A stretch of 41,136 bases of DNA from Pseudomonas parasichuanensis (GTDB lineage Bacteria; Pseudomonadota; Gammaproteobacteria; Pseudomonadales; Pseudomonadaceae), in assembly GCF_021601385.1 (NCBI RefSeq), contig NZ_BQHO01000042.1, positions 1-41,136 of the forward strand, in the 5' to 3' direction. The notes below the pieces were generated by a model, which saw nothing but the letters and a program-made list of their open reading frames with translations, searched no databases and had not been told where the DNA came from. The position numbers and the translations under genes were made by a program. This document shows positions 5,938 to 15,608 of the stretch, piece after piece; position 1 is the first letter of the stretch; every line of letters starts with the position of its first letter.

Positions 5938-8472
5938 TCAGGGCGAGGGGCTGCCAAGGAACCAGCGAAAATAGGGGTTGCCACCGTCACTGCGCACCAG
6001 CGCCCCAGCCTCGCGCGCCCAGGCCTGGCGGTTACCGTTGTAGGCGTGCAGGCTCAGGCTGTAGAAGCGCTGCAAGGTCTGCCACTGATCGTTCACCGCC
6101 CCGGCAAAGCCCGGGGCGGCACCCTGCAGCGGCGGTGCCTGGCGCAGCGCCAGCAAGGCCGGTAGCACGCGGGTGATCTCCCGTGGCCGGACCCACGGTG
6201 CGTACTCGATGCGCGGCTGGTCATCGGTCACCGCCGGTGCGTTGCCGGCATAACGGGCCAACCCTGCCCGGTCGGTGATCCAGGTGGCCAACAGCGCCTG
6301 GGGCGAGTCGACACCGACCTCGGCCAGTGCCGAGGCCACGGAGGGCTCGGAAAACCGCTGGATGATCCGTGGCACGTCAAGGTGCAGGGGTTGCAAGGAA
6401 CCGATCAACAGCATCTCGTGAAATTCCGTGGTCCACAGCGATGCATGGGGGAACACGTCGATGAAACTGCGCACCAGCGCGCGGGTGTCTTCGTCGTTCT
6501 GGGTCGGCAACGGCAGCCACTGCGCCACCAGGCCACCCGGTTGCAGGCGGTTGGCGGCCAGCTGATAGAAATCGCGCGAATACAGGTTGACCACACCGGC
6601 CGCCGAGGGCGGTGGCGGTTCCAGCGTGACCAGGTCGTAATGCTCGTCGCTGCGCAACAGCTCGCGGCGGCCATCGCGCAGGCGGATGTCCAGGCGTGGG
6701 TCGTGCACGGCATCGTAGTTGCCCTTGAACAGCGGCGCGGCGGCCAGCACCTCGGGCAACAGTTCGGCCACCACCGGGCGCTGCAGGCCCGGGTAGCGCA
6801 GCATCGCCCCGGCGGTGATCCCGGTACCAAAGCCGATCACCAGGGCCGAACGCGGTTCACCGGCATGGATCAGCAACGGCAGCAGCGCCTGTAAACGCAT
6901 GTAGCGCAGCGAAGGCATGGCATCGCCGGTATTGGACACGCCTTGAATGTACAGGCGGCTGAAGCCCTGCCCCTGGCGGGTCTGATTCACCACTGCGACG
7001 GTGCCGCCCTTGCCTTCCCGGTAAAAACTCAGCTGGCCGTTACGTGCGCCAGGCAGCAGTTCGGCCAGGCGTTGCGCCGGCGTCAGCACGCCCACCGCGA
7101 GGCTGGCCAGCGCCATCATCAGTACCATGGCCTTGGCTCGGCGCCCCACGGCATTGCCGCGCCATACCGCGATCAGCCCCACCAACGCCGCCAGGCCGGC
7201 CAGCAGGGCCAGGGTGCGCACCAGCCCCACAGCCGGGATCAGCACGAAGCCGGTCAGCCCCACGCCCACAATGCCGCCCAAAGTATTGAGCGCCACCACC
7301 GTGCCGACATCCCGGCCTACCCGCCGGCCATCCACCGCCAAACGCACCGCCAGCGGGAACGCCGCGCCCAGCAGCACAGTGGGCAGGAACACCATGCTCA
7401 AGGCCGCCACCGCAAAGCGTGCGCACATACCGGCCAGCTCATTACCGGTGGCCTGCAGCACCAGCAGCTCGGCCTGGGTCTGGGCCAGCACCAGCCAGCG
7501 CCCGAGCCCGGCGAGTTGCAGCAGTGCCAACAGCCCGGCACCGGCAATCAACATCGCGAACAGCCCCCAGGGGTCGCGCAAACGGTCGGCCCGCCTGGCA
7601 TACAGCGCACTGCCGGCCGCCAGGCCGCACAGGTAGGTGGCCAGCACCAGCGCAAAGGCATAGGCGCGGGTACTCATGAACTGCACGATCGACTGGCTCC
7701 ACACCACCTCGTAACCCAACGCCACACCGCCAGCGAGGCAGTACAAGGCAATTGCCAGGCGCGCCTGGGTGGACTTAGGTGCCCGCTCAGTTGCCTGCGC
7801 ACAGCGCGGTAACAGGTCGTTGCGCCGCACGATCCAGGCAACCACCCCTGCCAAAAGGTTCATCGAGGCGGCGGCCAGGGAGCTGCCAGTCACCCCCAGG
7901 TGGGGCAGCAGTACAAAGGCGCCAAGCAGCGTGCCGGCGATGGCCCCAACGGTATTGGCGGCGTACAGCCGCCCGCTGGCCTGGGCTTGTTGCCCAGGTG
8001 CGGGGGCCAGCGCGCGCACCAGCACCGGCAGCGTGCCGCCCATCAACAATGCCGGTAAACCCACCAGGGCAAATGGCAGCCACCAGGCCAGCCAGCCGAT
8101 ACTGGCCTCCATCCGGGCGAACCACCCGGCCGACGCCCCCAGGGCGAATGTACTGGCCACCCCGAGCACCGCGACCGCCACCTCCAGCAACGCATACAAG
8201 CGTACCGGCCGAGCCAGCTGGTCGGCCCAACGCCCGAACAACCAGCCGCCCAGGGCCAGGCCTGCGAAAAAGGCGCTGATACCGGTGGTCACGGCGTGCA
8301 CCTCCACACCGACCACCAGCGACAGCTGCTTGATCCACAGCACCTGGTAAACCAGCGCCGCGCCGCCGGACAGCAGCAACAAGGCAGCGGGCAAGCGCAG
8401 GGCCAAGCCCGCTGTTGCAACGGTGTCGCAGCCGGCGGTGGGCAGGCTCGGCCTTGCGGGTGAAACCATCAT
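5938..8472 (-). CDS. Polytopic membrane protein fused to a spermidine-synthase-like (SpeE-fold) domain
   Basis: An 844-aa fusion. Residues about 20-470 form many transmembrane helices with MFS-like repeats (ALVYQVLWIKQLSLVVG and its second-half echo ALGYEVVWSQSIVQF). About 500-760 is a Rossmann domain of the polyamine-synthase/methyltransferase fold (ALVIGFGTGITAG, then DLVTLEPPPPS). The usual GGGDG loop is GFGTG, and the catalytic Asp of spermidine synthases (D-x-x-D-P) is replaced by LEPPPP, so spermidine synthesis is unlikely even though such genes are often so labelled. I chose ATG 8472, where AAGG lies five bases upstream. It is the last gene of the minus-strand train and follows the sulfatase. 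Function unknown; a membrane-linked transferase is possible. Confidence 0.78.
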   Translation of the reverse strand: MMVSPARPSLPTAGCDTVATAGLALRLPAALLLLSGGAALVYQVLWIKQLSLVVGVEVHAVTTGISAFFAGLALGGWLFGRWADQLARPVRLYALLEVAVAVLGVASTFALGASAGWFARMEASIGWLAWWLPFALVGLPALLMGGTLPVLVRALAPAPGQQAQASGRLYAANTVGAIAGTLLGAFVLLPHLGVTGSSLAAASMNLLAGVVAWIVRRNDLLPRCAQATERAPKSTQARLAIALYCLAGGVALGYEVVWSQSIVQFMSTRAYAFALVLATYLCGLAAGSALYARRADRLRDPWGLFAMLIAGAGLLALLQLAGLGRWLVLAQTQAELLVLQATGNELAGMCARFAVAALSMVFLPTVLLGAAFPLAVRLAVDGRRVGRDVGTVVALNTLGGIVGVGLTGFVLIPAVGLVRTLALLAGLAALVGLIAVWRGNAVGRRAKAMVLMMALASLAVGVLTPAQRLAELLPGARNGQLSFYREGKGGTVAVVNQTRQGQGFSRLYIQGVSNTGDAMPSLRYMRLQALLPLLIHAGEPRSALVIGFGTGITAGAMLRYPGLQRPVVAELLPEVLAAAPLFKGNYDAVHDPRLDIRLRDGRRELLRSDEHYDLVTLEPPPPSAAGVVNLYSRDFYQLAANRLQPGGLVAQWLPLPTQNDEDTRALVRSFIDVFPHASLWTTEFHEMLLIGSLQPLHLDVPRIIQRFSEPSVASALAEVGVDSPQALLATWITDRAGLARYAGNAPAVTDDQPRIEYAPWVRPREITRVLPALLALRQAPPLQGAAPGFAGAVNDQWQTLQRFYSLSLHAYNGNRQAWAREAGALVRSDGGNPYFRWFLGSPSP

Positions 8473-8482
8473 CACTGCCTTA

Positions 8483-8536
8483 GCGAGGTCGCGCCTCGCG
8501 CTGAACCGAACCTCGACGTCCGCCTGCCGACGGACG
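8483..8536 (-). other. Two adjacent hairpins between the sulfatase and MFS/SpeE-like genes
   Basis: In the 76-bp spacer two inverted repeats stand side by side: GCGAGG/CCTCGC at 8483-8499 and CGTCCG/CGGACG at 8517-8536. Neither is followed by a T-run on the minus strand, so they look more like mRNA-processing or stability elements than intrinsic terminators. This is sequence inspection only. Confidence 0.35.
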
Positions 8537-8548
8537 CGTTTCAGAGGG

Positions 8549-10117
8549 TCAATTGCCTTTCATCTTCTCTTCGATCTTCTTGTCCACATCCTTGCGTACC
8601 TGGTCGATGCTGAAGCTTGCAGGCCGTTGGCTCGGTGGATACTCCACGAAGGTTTGCAGGAACTTGGCGGCTTTCTGCGTGGCCTGGAACACCAAGTAGT
8701 CGTTTTTCGTCAGCCAGTCGTAATACTGGTCGGAAACAATGTCGGCACGCTCGTACGGGTCCTGGCGCAGATCAAACAGTTTCGGCACACGCAAGCAGAC
8801 GAACGGCTCGCTCCAGACCTGCAAGCCACCAGGCGCGCGCTGTTCGCAGTACACCACCTTCAAGTCCTTGAAGCGCATGCCCACCAGCTCGGCATCGTCG
8901 TTGAAGTAGTAGAACTCGTCGCGCGGGCCCTTGTCGGCCTTGCCAGTGATGTAGTCAAGCTGGTTGTAGCCGTCCAGGTGCACCTTGAAGTTCTTGCCGC
9001 CGACGTCGGCGCCCTTGAGCAGGCGATCTTTGATATCCGTGTCGCCAGCAGCCGCCAACAACGTGGGGAACCAGTCCAGCCCCGAGATCATCTGGATGCT
9101 CACGGTGTCGGGCTTGATCTTGCCCGGCCAGCGGATCATGGCGGGTACGCGGTAGGCACCCTCCCAGTTGGAGTTTTTCTCGTTGCGGAACGGCGTGGTC
9201 GCCGCATCCGGCCAGGACCACTGGTTCGGCCCGTTGTCGGTGGTGTAGACGACGATGGTGTTGTCGGTGATCTTCAGGTCGTCGAGGGCCTTGAGCAACT
9301 TGCCGACATCGCCGTCGTGCTCAAGCATGCCGTCGGCATATTCGTTGTCGATCATCCCGGCCTGGCCCCTCATCGATTCACGCACATGGGTGAAGGCGTG
9401 CATACGTGTTGTGTTCATCCAGACGAAGAACGGCTTGTCGGCCTTGGCCTGTTTCTCGATGAAATTGATCGCAGCCTGGGTGGTTTCGTCGTCGATGGTT
9501 TCCATGCGCTTCCTGGTCAGCGCACCGGTGTCCTCGATCTTGCCGTCGGCGCTGGACTTGATCACCCCGCGAGGTGACGTGGCCTTGGTGAACTCGGTGT
9601 CATCCTTCGGCCAGCGCGGTCGCTCCGGCTCTTCCTCGGCATTGAGGTGGTAGAGGTTGCCAAAAAACTCGTCGAAACCATGGTTGGTGGGGAGGTATTC
9701 ATCACGGTCGCCCAGGTGGTTCTTGCCGAACTGGCCGGTGGCGTAACCATGGGCCTTCAGGGCCTGGGCAATGGTCACGTCACGTGCCTGCAGGCCCACC
9801 GGCACGCCAGGCATGCCCACTTTCGACAAGCCGGTGCGCAACACGGTCTGCCCAGTGATGAACGAGGAACGTCCGGCCGTGCAGCTGTTTTCCGCGTAAT
9901 AGTCGGTGAACATCATGCCTTCCTTGGCGATGCGGTCGATGTTCGGTGTCTGGTAGCCGACCACGCCCTTGCCATAGACGCTGATGTTGGTCTGACCAAC
10001 GTCGTCGCCGAAGATCACCAGGATGTTCGGTTTGTCCGCCGCGCCGGCCATACCGGCGCTCAAGGTTGCCGAGGTCGCGAGCGCGACCGCCGACAACCAC
10101 GTTCTTCTGGACTTCAT
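8549..10117 (-). CDS. Periplasmic Cys-type sulfatase (arylsulfatase family)
   Basis: A 522-aa type I sulfatase. A signal peptide (to about AGMAGA, residue 26) precedes PNILVIFGDDVG, whose Asp pair binds the metal. The active-site signature CTAGRSSFITGQ (C79-x-A-x-R) marks a Cys that must be converted to formylglycine by an FGE-type enzyme. Further family landmarks are GYATGQFGKNHLG (GKxHLG) and TTDNGPNQWSWPD (DNG). Sulfatases hydrolyse sulfate esters in the periplasm; the substrate cannot be read from sequence. The start at 10117 has GGAGAG about eight bases upstream. It lies between a periplasmic HAD phosphatase and the SpeE-like fusion on the same strand. No FGE gene is in the window. Confidence 0.88.
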   Translation of the reverse strand: MKSRRTWLSAVALATSATLSAGMAGAADKPNILVIFGDDVGQTNISVYGKGVVGYQTPNIDRIAKEGMMFTDYYAENSCTAGRSSFITGQTVLRTGLSKVGMPGVPVGLQARDVTIAQALKAHGYATGQFGKNHLGDRDEYLPTNHGFDEFFGNLYHLNAEEEPERPRWPKDDTEFTKATSPRGVIKSSADGKIEDTGALTRKRMETIDDETTQAAINFIEKQAKADKPFFVWMNTTRMHAFTHVRESMRGQAGMIDNEYADGMLEHDGDVGKLLKALDDLKITDNTIVVYTTDNGPNQWSWPDAATTPFRNEKNSNWEGAYRVPAMIRWPGKIKPDTVSIQMISGLDWFPTLLAAAGDTDIKDRLLKGADVGGKNFKVHLDGYNQLDYITGKADKGPRDEFYYFNDDAELVGMRFKDLKVVYCEQRAPGGLQVWSEPFVCLRVPKLFDLRQDPYERADIVSDQYYDWLTKNDYLVFQATQKAAKFLQTFVEYPPSQRPASFSIDQVRKDVDKKIEEKMKGN

Positions 10118-10221
10118 GAAGTTGCTCTCCGTTCACGTTGCTGTCGCAAGTCCGCGACTGCGTGCACGAAGGATTCCGACTGCTGGCTGGGACCCAGTGC
10201 CCTGCGGTTCCGGTGTGGCAT

Positions 10222-11223
<1,002 letters not shown>

Positions 11224-11265
11224 GTGGAGCTCCTTGCCAAGGGCGGATGGCGCAGTGAGTCCGGT

Positions 11266-12549
11266 TCAGCGGTTGAGAGGCTTCAGACCGCTGCGCTGTG
11301 GTTCGCTCGGAGGCTGCGCAGGTGGTGTGCGCGGCAAGGCAATCGGCGCTTGTTCAGGCGCCGCCGATACCCCGAAACGGGACCTGAAAGAGGCTAGCAA
11401 ACGATTCTTTATTGTGTCGGGAATTTGCGCCCGTCCACACAGCAATCCGGGCTGGCCACTGGTGCGGCGCACCCACAGGTACAGCGCATCCAGCTTCAGT
11501 GGCTGCGCCGCACATTGTGCCCGGGCCTGGCGCCAGGCATAGGCCGGCGAGTCGAGCCAGGCTTGATGGCGGCGGGCTTGCCAACGCTGCAAGCGCTGCC
11601 AAAGCGCCTGCCAGCGGGCGCGCAGGCCCCAGCCCAGAGCACCTGCGCCAAGCACCGCTGCCACCATCAGCAACCCGTGCCCACCGAGACGAAGCCGGGC
11701 CTGATGCCCCATGGCCCGCAGGTCCTCGCTGATGGAAAACGGCGCCTGATACGCGCCCGCGGTGGCCTCCAGCGTTACAGCCGGCACCTTCGCCTGCTGT
11801 ACCTCGCCGCTCGTCGCATCACGCCACTGATAAGCGATCTCAGGCAATTGATAGCGCCCCGCAGCGCCAATCACATAGGTCACCGTATCCTCACGCTCAC
11901 CACCCAAGGTGCCGCCGCGGCCATCGCTCAACGGTCTGACCCCCGGCGTCTGCACGTAGCGCTTGAGCCCGGCGACCTCGGTCAGCACGGGGGCGTGCAA
12001 CAGCATCGCCTGCGCCCCGGGGGCAACGATGCGCAAGCGCCGGGTCACGCTGTCGCCCGCCCGCAGTGGCGTATGCGAGCGCTCCACCTGCTGGGTGAAG
12101 GTCAACTGCGCGGCCACCGGCTCGGCGCTGTCAGGGCTGCCACCGGCGCCCTTGGCCTCGAACGCCAGTGGCTGGCTGCTGACCGTGACCGGCCCGCTGG
12201 CGGGCCCCGGCTGCACCCGGAACGCCAGGGCCGGAATGTCGAAGTGCCGGGCCGCCTGTGGGGTGATGCGGTACGTGTAGCGCAGGCCGAAAAAGCGCTT
12301 GCCGTCGATGTCCTGGTTCAGGTGCTGGGCCTCGCCAGTGGGTGGGCTGACCACAGCACCCGGCAGGTCGAGCGCCGGCAGTACCGGCGCATCGGTGAAC
12401 CAGGTATCGACCAGCAGGTCGATCTCCAGGCTGACAGTGCCGCCGGGCATGATCGCGCCCTCCGGCACCAGGCGCTGTGCAATGCGCACCTCGGGGTCGG
12501 CTGCCAGCACCGGCAGGCACAGCAACCACAAGATCAGAAAATGCTTCAT
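11266..12549 (-). CDS. BatD-like protein (aerotolerance operon)
   Basis: A 427-aa protein with a signal peptide (MKHFLILWLLCLPVLA), a long beta-rich periplasmic region (BatD/oxygen-tolerance family) and one transmembrane helix near residue 300 (LLMVAAVLGAGALGWGL), followed by a basic cytoplasmic tail. The ATG at 12549 overlaps the stop of the upstream VWA/TPR gene as ATGA, so translation is coupled. In Bacteroides and Leptospira, Bat proteins have been linked to oxygen tolerance, though that role is debated. Here the gene belongs to a MoxR-VWA cluster of the kind that acts as a maturation or chaperone system for periplasmic enzymes. The tail is short on sequence motifs, so the call rests on architecture and neighbours. 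Confidence 0.8.
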   Translation of the reverse strand: MKHFLILWLLCLPVLAADPEVRIAQRLVPEGAIMPGGTVSLEIDLLVDTWFTDAPVLPALDLPGAVVSPPTGEAQHLNQDIDGKRFFGLRYTYRITPQAARHFDIPALAFRVQPGPASGPVTVSSQPLAFEAKGAGGSPDSAEPVAAQLTFTQQVERSHTPLRAGDSVTRRLRIVAPGAQAMLLHAPVLTEVAGLKRYVQTPGVRPLSDGRGGTLGGEREDTVTYVIGAAGRYQLPEIAYQWRDATSGEVQQAKVPAVTLEATAGAYQAPFSISEDLRAMGHQARLRLGGHGLLMVAAVLGAGALGWGLRARWQALWQRLQRWQARRHQAWLDSPAYAWRQARAQCAAQPLKLDALYLWVRRTSGQPGLLCGRAQIPDTIKNRLLASFRSRFGVSAAPEQAPIALPRTPPAQPPSEPQRSGLKPLNR

Positions 12550-14144
12550 GGCGTGCCCTCCTCGCCCGGCCGGCGCGCCGCCTGCTGGATCTGGAACTTG
12601 CGCTTGAGGAACTGCCCCGGCGAGGTGGCCAGGTTGTCCAGCCACAACTGGTCGGAGGCGGCCTTGGCGGTGTGCTGCTGTTGCGTCTTGCCACCCTGGA
12701 GCGGGGCCTGGTCTTCGATCACCTTGTCGGGCTTCTCGCCGGTGGTGTTCTGCTGTTGGTCCTGATAGTCCTTGAGCAGGGCCTGGGCCAGCGCCAGGTT
12801 GGCGACCGCTTCGGGGAATGCCGGTTGCAACCGCAGCGCCTGCCGGTAGGCGGCAATCGCCTGGGCAAACTGGAACAGCCGCACATGGCTGTTGCCTTGA
12901 TAGAAGTACGCCGGCGCACTGTCCAGTGGTGCCAGGCTGGCCAGTGCAGCCTTGTAGTCCGACGCTTCATAGGCCGCTACGCCCTTCCAGTAAGGGTCAT
13001 GGAAATGCTCGGCGGCCTGGGCGTAGTGCCCCTGCTCGAAGGCCCAGCGGCCCTGCTGGTCAGCGGTGAAAAAAACATCGGCCAACTCGCCCGCCCTCAC
13101 CTGCCCGGGGGCGGCGCCCAACACACCCAGCAGCGCAAGGCCGGCCAGCCAGTTCACCCGCCACCCTCTGCGCACGCCCCACAGGGCCAGCAACAGCAAT
13201 GGCCAGCACAGCCAGTAGCCGGCATCCTTCCAGTGCAGCGTGGCGCTGTCGCCCGTCACGGCCTGATAGTGCTGGCGAGCGTGCAGTTCGATCCAGTCCA
13301 GGTCGTCGTCGTTCAGGGTCAGGCTGCCCAACGGCGCATCGGCGGCGTCGGCCAGGCCTTGCAGGCCCTGCTTGTCGAAACGGCCCTGCACGGCATTGCC
13401 CCCGGCATCGAGGCGCGGCATGCCCTTGGCATCGTGCAGCACCCCGGTGTCCTGGCTGCCCACCGCCAGCACCAGCACCTGCAGGTCGCTATCGGCCAGG
13501 GCTTTGCCGAGGGCATCGAACTGCGCGGGGTCGGCGCCATCGGTCAGCAGCACCAGGGTGCCGGGGCTGTGCTCGGCGTCGAGCAGCCGTCTGGCGATGG
13601 CCACCACGCCCAGCACGTCCTTGCCGGGCTGGGCGATCAGGTCGGTGGCCAGGGCCTGGATGAAGGTGTCGAGCAAGGCCGGATCGTCAGTGGCCGGCAG
13701 CACCAGGTGGGCACTGCCGGCATAGGCGATCAGCGCGGTACGGGCCCCGGCCCGGCGTTGCACCAGGTCATGCAGGGTGTGCCGCGCTGCGCCCAGGCGG
13801 CTGGGGGGGACATCGTCGGCGTCCATCGAGGACGACAGGTCCACGGCCAGGATCAGCGGCGCGCGGTTGTCGAGAAACGCCGGAATGTCCTGCTGCCAGG
13901 TCGGCCCGGCCGCTGCCAGCGCGCCGACCACCAGCAACGCTGCCAGCAGGTGCACCGGGCGCAGGCGGCGGTCGTCGCGCGGTCGGATCAGCAGGTGCTC
14001 GACCAGGTGCGGGGCGATGATGCCGCGCAGTTGCCGCTTGAGGTCACGCCGGCGCTGCCATAGCAGCGGCAGGCCGAGACCTGGCAGTACCAGCAACAGC
14101 CACCAGGGGCGCAAGAAGTGCAAGGCACTGAGGTCGATGTCCAT
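12546..14144 (-). CDS. VWA and TPR domain membrane protein (BatB/BatC type)
   Basis: A 532-aa protein. Two N-terminal transmembrane helices (about 12-30 and 63-80) lead to a von Willebrand A domain with a complete MIDAS start, VDLSSSMD (D102, S104, S106), and the later LLTDGAD element. A further transmembrane helix at about 315-330 is followed by TPR repeats (roughly 385-475: YFYQGNSHVRLFQFAQAIAAYRQAL and neighbours) and a Gln/Thr/Lys-rich end. In many genomes the VWA part (BatB) and the TPR part (BatC) are separate genes; here they are one protein. It overlaps batD by four bases (ATGA) and follows batA after two bases. Confidence 0.86.
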   Translation of the reverse strand: MDIDLSALHFLRPWWLLLVLPGLGLPLLWQRRRDLKRQLRGIIAPHLVEHLLIRPRDDRRLRPVHLLAALLVVGALAAAGPTWQQDIPAFLDNRAPLILAVDLSSSMDADDVPPSRLGAARHTLHDLVQRRAGARTALIAYAGSAHLVLPATDDPALLDTFIQALATDLIAQPGKDVLGVVAIARRLLDAEHSPGTLVLLTDGADPAQFDALGKALADSDLQVLVLAVGSQDTGVLHDAKGMPRLDAGGNAVQGRFDKQGLQGLADAADAPLGSLTLNDDDLDWIELHARQHYQAVTGDSATLHWKDAGYWLCWPLLLLALWGVRRGWRVNWLAGLALLGVLGAAPGQVRAGELADVFFTADQQGRWAFEQGHYAQAAEHFHDPYWKGVAAYEASDYKAALASLAPLDSAPAYFYQGNSHVRLFQFAQAIAAYRQALRLQPAFPEAVANLALAQALLKDYQDQQQNTTGEKPDKVIEDQAPLQGGKTQQQHTAKAASDQLWLDNLATSPGQFLKRKFQIQQAARRPGEEGTP

Positions 14145-14146
14145 GC

Positions 14147-15130
14147 TCAGGGCTCTTTGGCCACAGCCACTCGGGCGCCCAGCAGCGCCAGGCCCTGGCC
14201 GAGCAGCAGCACCACCAACGCTGCGCCCAGCGGCCAGACGAACAGGTCGCGCCGCGGTTGGTGGCTGAGGGTGGTGACGTTATGCGGGGTGATCTGGTCG
14301 AGCGTGGCATACACCTGTTGCAGCGACGCGCGGTCATCGGCGCGGAAGAACCGCCCGCCGGTGGTCTGCGCAATCACCTGCAAGGTGTGCAGGTCGACCT
14401 TGTCCTCGCCGGTGGCCGCCGGGTCGCCGATGCCGATGGCATGCACCACGATGCCGTGCTCACGGGCCAGCCGCGCGGCATGCTCAGGGGTGATGGCACT
14501 GCCGGTGTCGTTGCCGTCGGTTAGCAGGATCAGCACCTTTTCCTGCTCCTTGGCCGCTGCCAGCAACTTGATGGTCAGGCCGATGGCGTCGCCCAGGGCC
14601 GTGTTGGGTCCGGCCATGCCCACCCCGGCCTCGTCCAGCAACAGCTGCAGGCTGGTATGGTCGAGGGTCAGCGGCGCCTGGGGGTAAGCGCCGCTGCCGA
14701 ACAGGATCAGGCCAATGCGGTCGCCCTCGCGCTGGGCGATGAAATCGCGCACCACCACCTTCACAGCGGTCAAACGGTCACTGCGCTGGCCGTCGGCGCT
14801 GCTGTAGTCGGTGGCCTGCATGGATTGGGAAATGTCGATGGCCAACATCAGGTCACGGCTGGGTTGCACCTGGCGGATGGGCTGTTCAACCAGTACCGGG
14901 CGCGCACAAGCGACCAGCAGCAACACCCATGCCAGCCCATTGAGCAGCACCTGCCAGCCACCGGCGTTGGTGCTGCCACTGCCGGGTCGTTGGCCGAGCG
15001 CCTGGCGCATGGCTGCGAAGAACGGCACCCGCAACGCGCTGCGGGCTTCGTGGTAAGGCCTGAGCCAGCGGTAGGCAAGCCACACCAGCGGCAGCAGCAG
15101 GAACACCCAGGGGTAGTCAAAGCGCCACAT
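14147..15130 (-). CDS. VWA domain membrane protein (BatA type)
   Basis: A 327-aa protein with N-terminal transmembrane helices (about 8-25 and 60-78), a VWA domain with MIDAS motif AIDISQSMQATD (D99, S101, S103) and a C-terminal helix (WPLGAALVVLLLGQGLALL). The start at 15130 (MWRFDYPW) is the usual BatA beginning and overlaps the DUF4381 gene by 14 bases. It is paired with the second VWA protein encoded immediately downstream, the normal BatA-BatB arrangement. VWA proteins of MoxR operons bind divalent metal and a client or the AAA+ partner; here the partner should be the MoxR ATPase encoded upstream. Confidence 0.86.
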   Translation of the reverse strand: MWRFDYPWVFLLLPLVWLAYRWLRPYHEARSALRVPFFAAMRQALGQRPGSGSTNAGGWQVLLNGLAWVLLLVACARPVLVEQPIRQVQPSRDLMLAIDISQSMQATDYSSADGQRSDRLTAVKVVVRDFIAQREGDRIGLILFGSGAYPQAPLTLDHTSLQLLLDEAGVGMAGPNTALGDAIGLTIKLLAAAKEQEKVLILLTDGNDTGSAITPEHAARLAREHGIVVHAIGIGDPAATGEDKVDLHTLQVIAQTTGGRFFRADDRASLQQVYATLDQITPHNVTTLSHQPRRDLFVWPLGAALVVLLLGQGLALLGARVAVAKEP

Positions 15131-15608
15131 GGTGCGCCTCGATCCACTGGCGGCTGGCCGCAAACAGCCGTTGCACGCAGGCTTCGTCCAGCGCGGCAAG
15201 CTGTGCGTCCGGGGCATAGGCCAGCTGCTGTAGCTGCGTGGCAAAGCTGGCCGGCAACGGCTGCCGGGCGTGGGCGCTCAGAAACGCCTGCCAGGCCTGG
15301 CCGCCGAGCCCGGCGACGGCAGGTGCACCGGGCATCGACAGGGCCACCCGCTTGAGCAGTTCGGGCAGTTCGCGCAAGGCCGCCAGGCGTTCGTCGGCCT
15401 TAGCCGCGACCAGCTGGTCCAGGCGCAGCAAGGCCTCGCGTCGGTAGCGATCGCGCTGCCAACGCCGCCAACGCAGCGCCGCCCAGATGAGCAGGCCCAC
15501 CAGCAGCAGCGCCAGCAACACCGCCCAGGCCCAGGTGTGCGGCAGGTAGCTGAACGGTGGCGCGCCGGGCGCCAGTTCCTGTAGCTGGTCGATCGCAGGC
15601 GCCCTCAT
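15117..15608 (-). CDS. DUF4381 domain membrane protein
   Basis: A 163-aa protein: a short N-terminus (QLQELAPGAPPFSYLPHTWAW), one transmembrane helix (about 28-47), a basic Arg/Trp-rich segment and a helical cytoplasmic domain ending in a W-containing helix (FAASRQWIEAHH). This matches the DUF4381 family that stands between DUF58 and BatA in proteobacterial MoxR operons. Its start overlaps the DUF58 stop as ATGA (15605-15608). The molecular role is unknown; the tight overlaps on both sides say it works in the same complex. Confidence 0.82.
   Translation of the reverse strand: MRAPAIDQLQELAPGAPPFSYLPHTWAWAVLLALLLVGLLIWAALRWRRWQRDRYRREALLRLDQLVAAKADERLAALRELPELLKRVALSMPGAPAVAGLGGQAWQAFLSAHARQPLPASFATQLQQLAYAPDAQLAALDEACVQRLFAASRQWIEAHHVAL

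Noticed and set aside
5938-8472. Calling the protein a spermidine synthase
   Set aside because: The GGGDG loop and the catalytic Asp are not conserved, so only the fold is supported.
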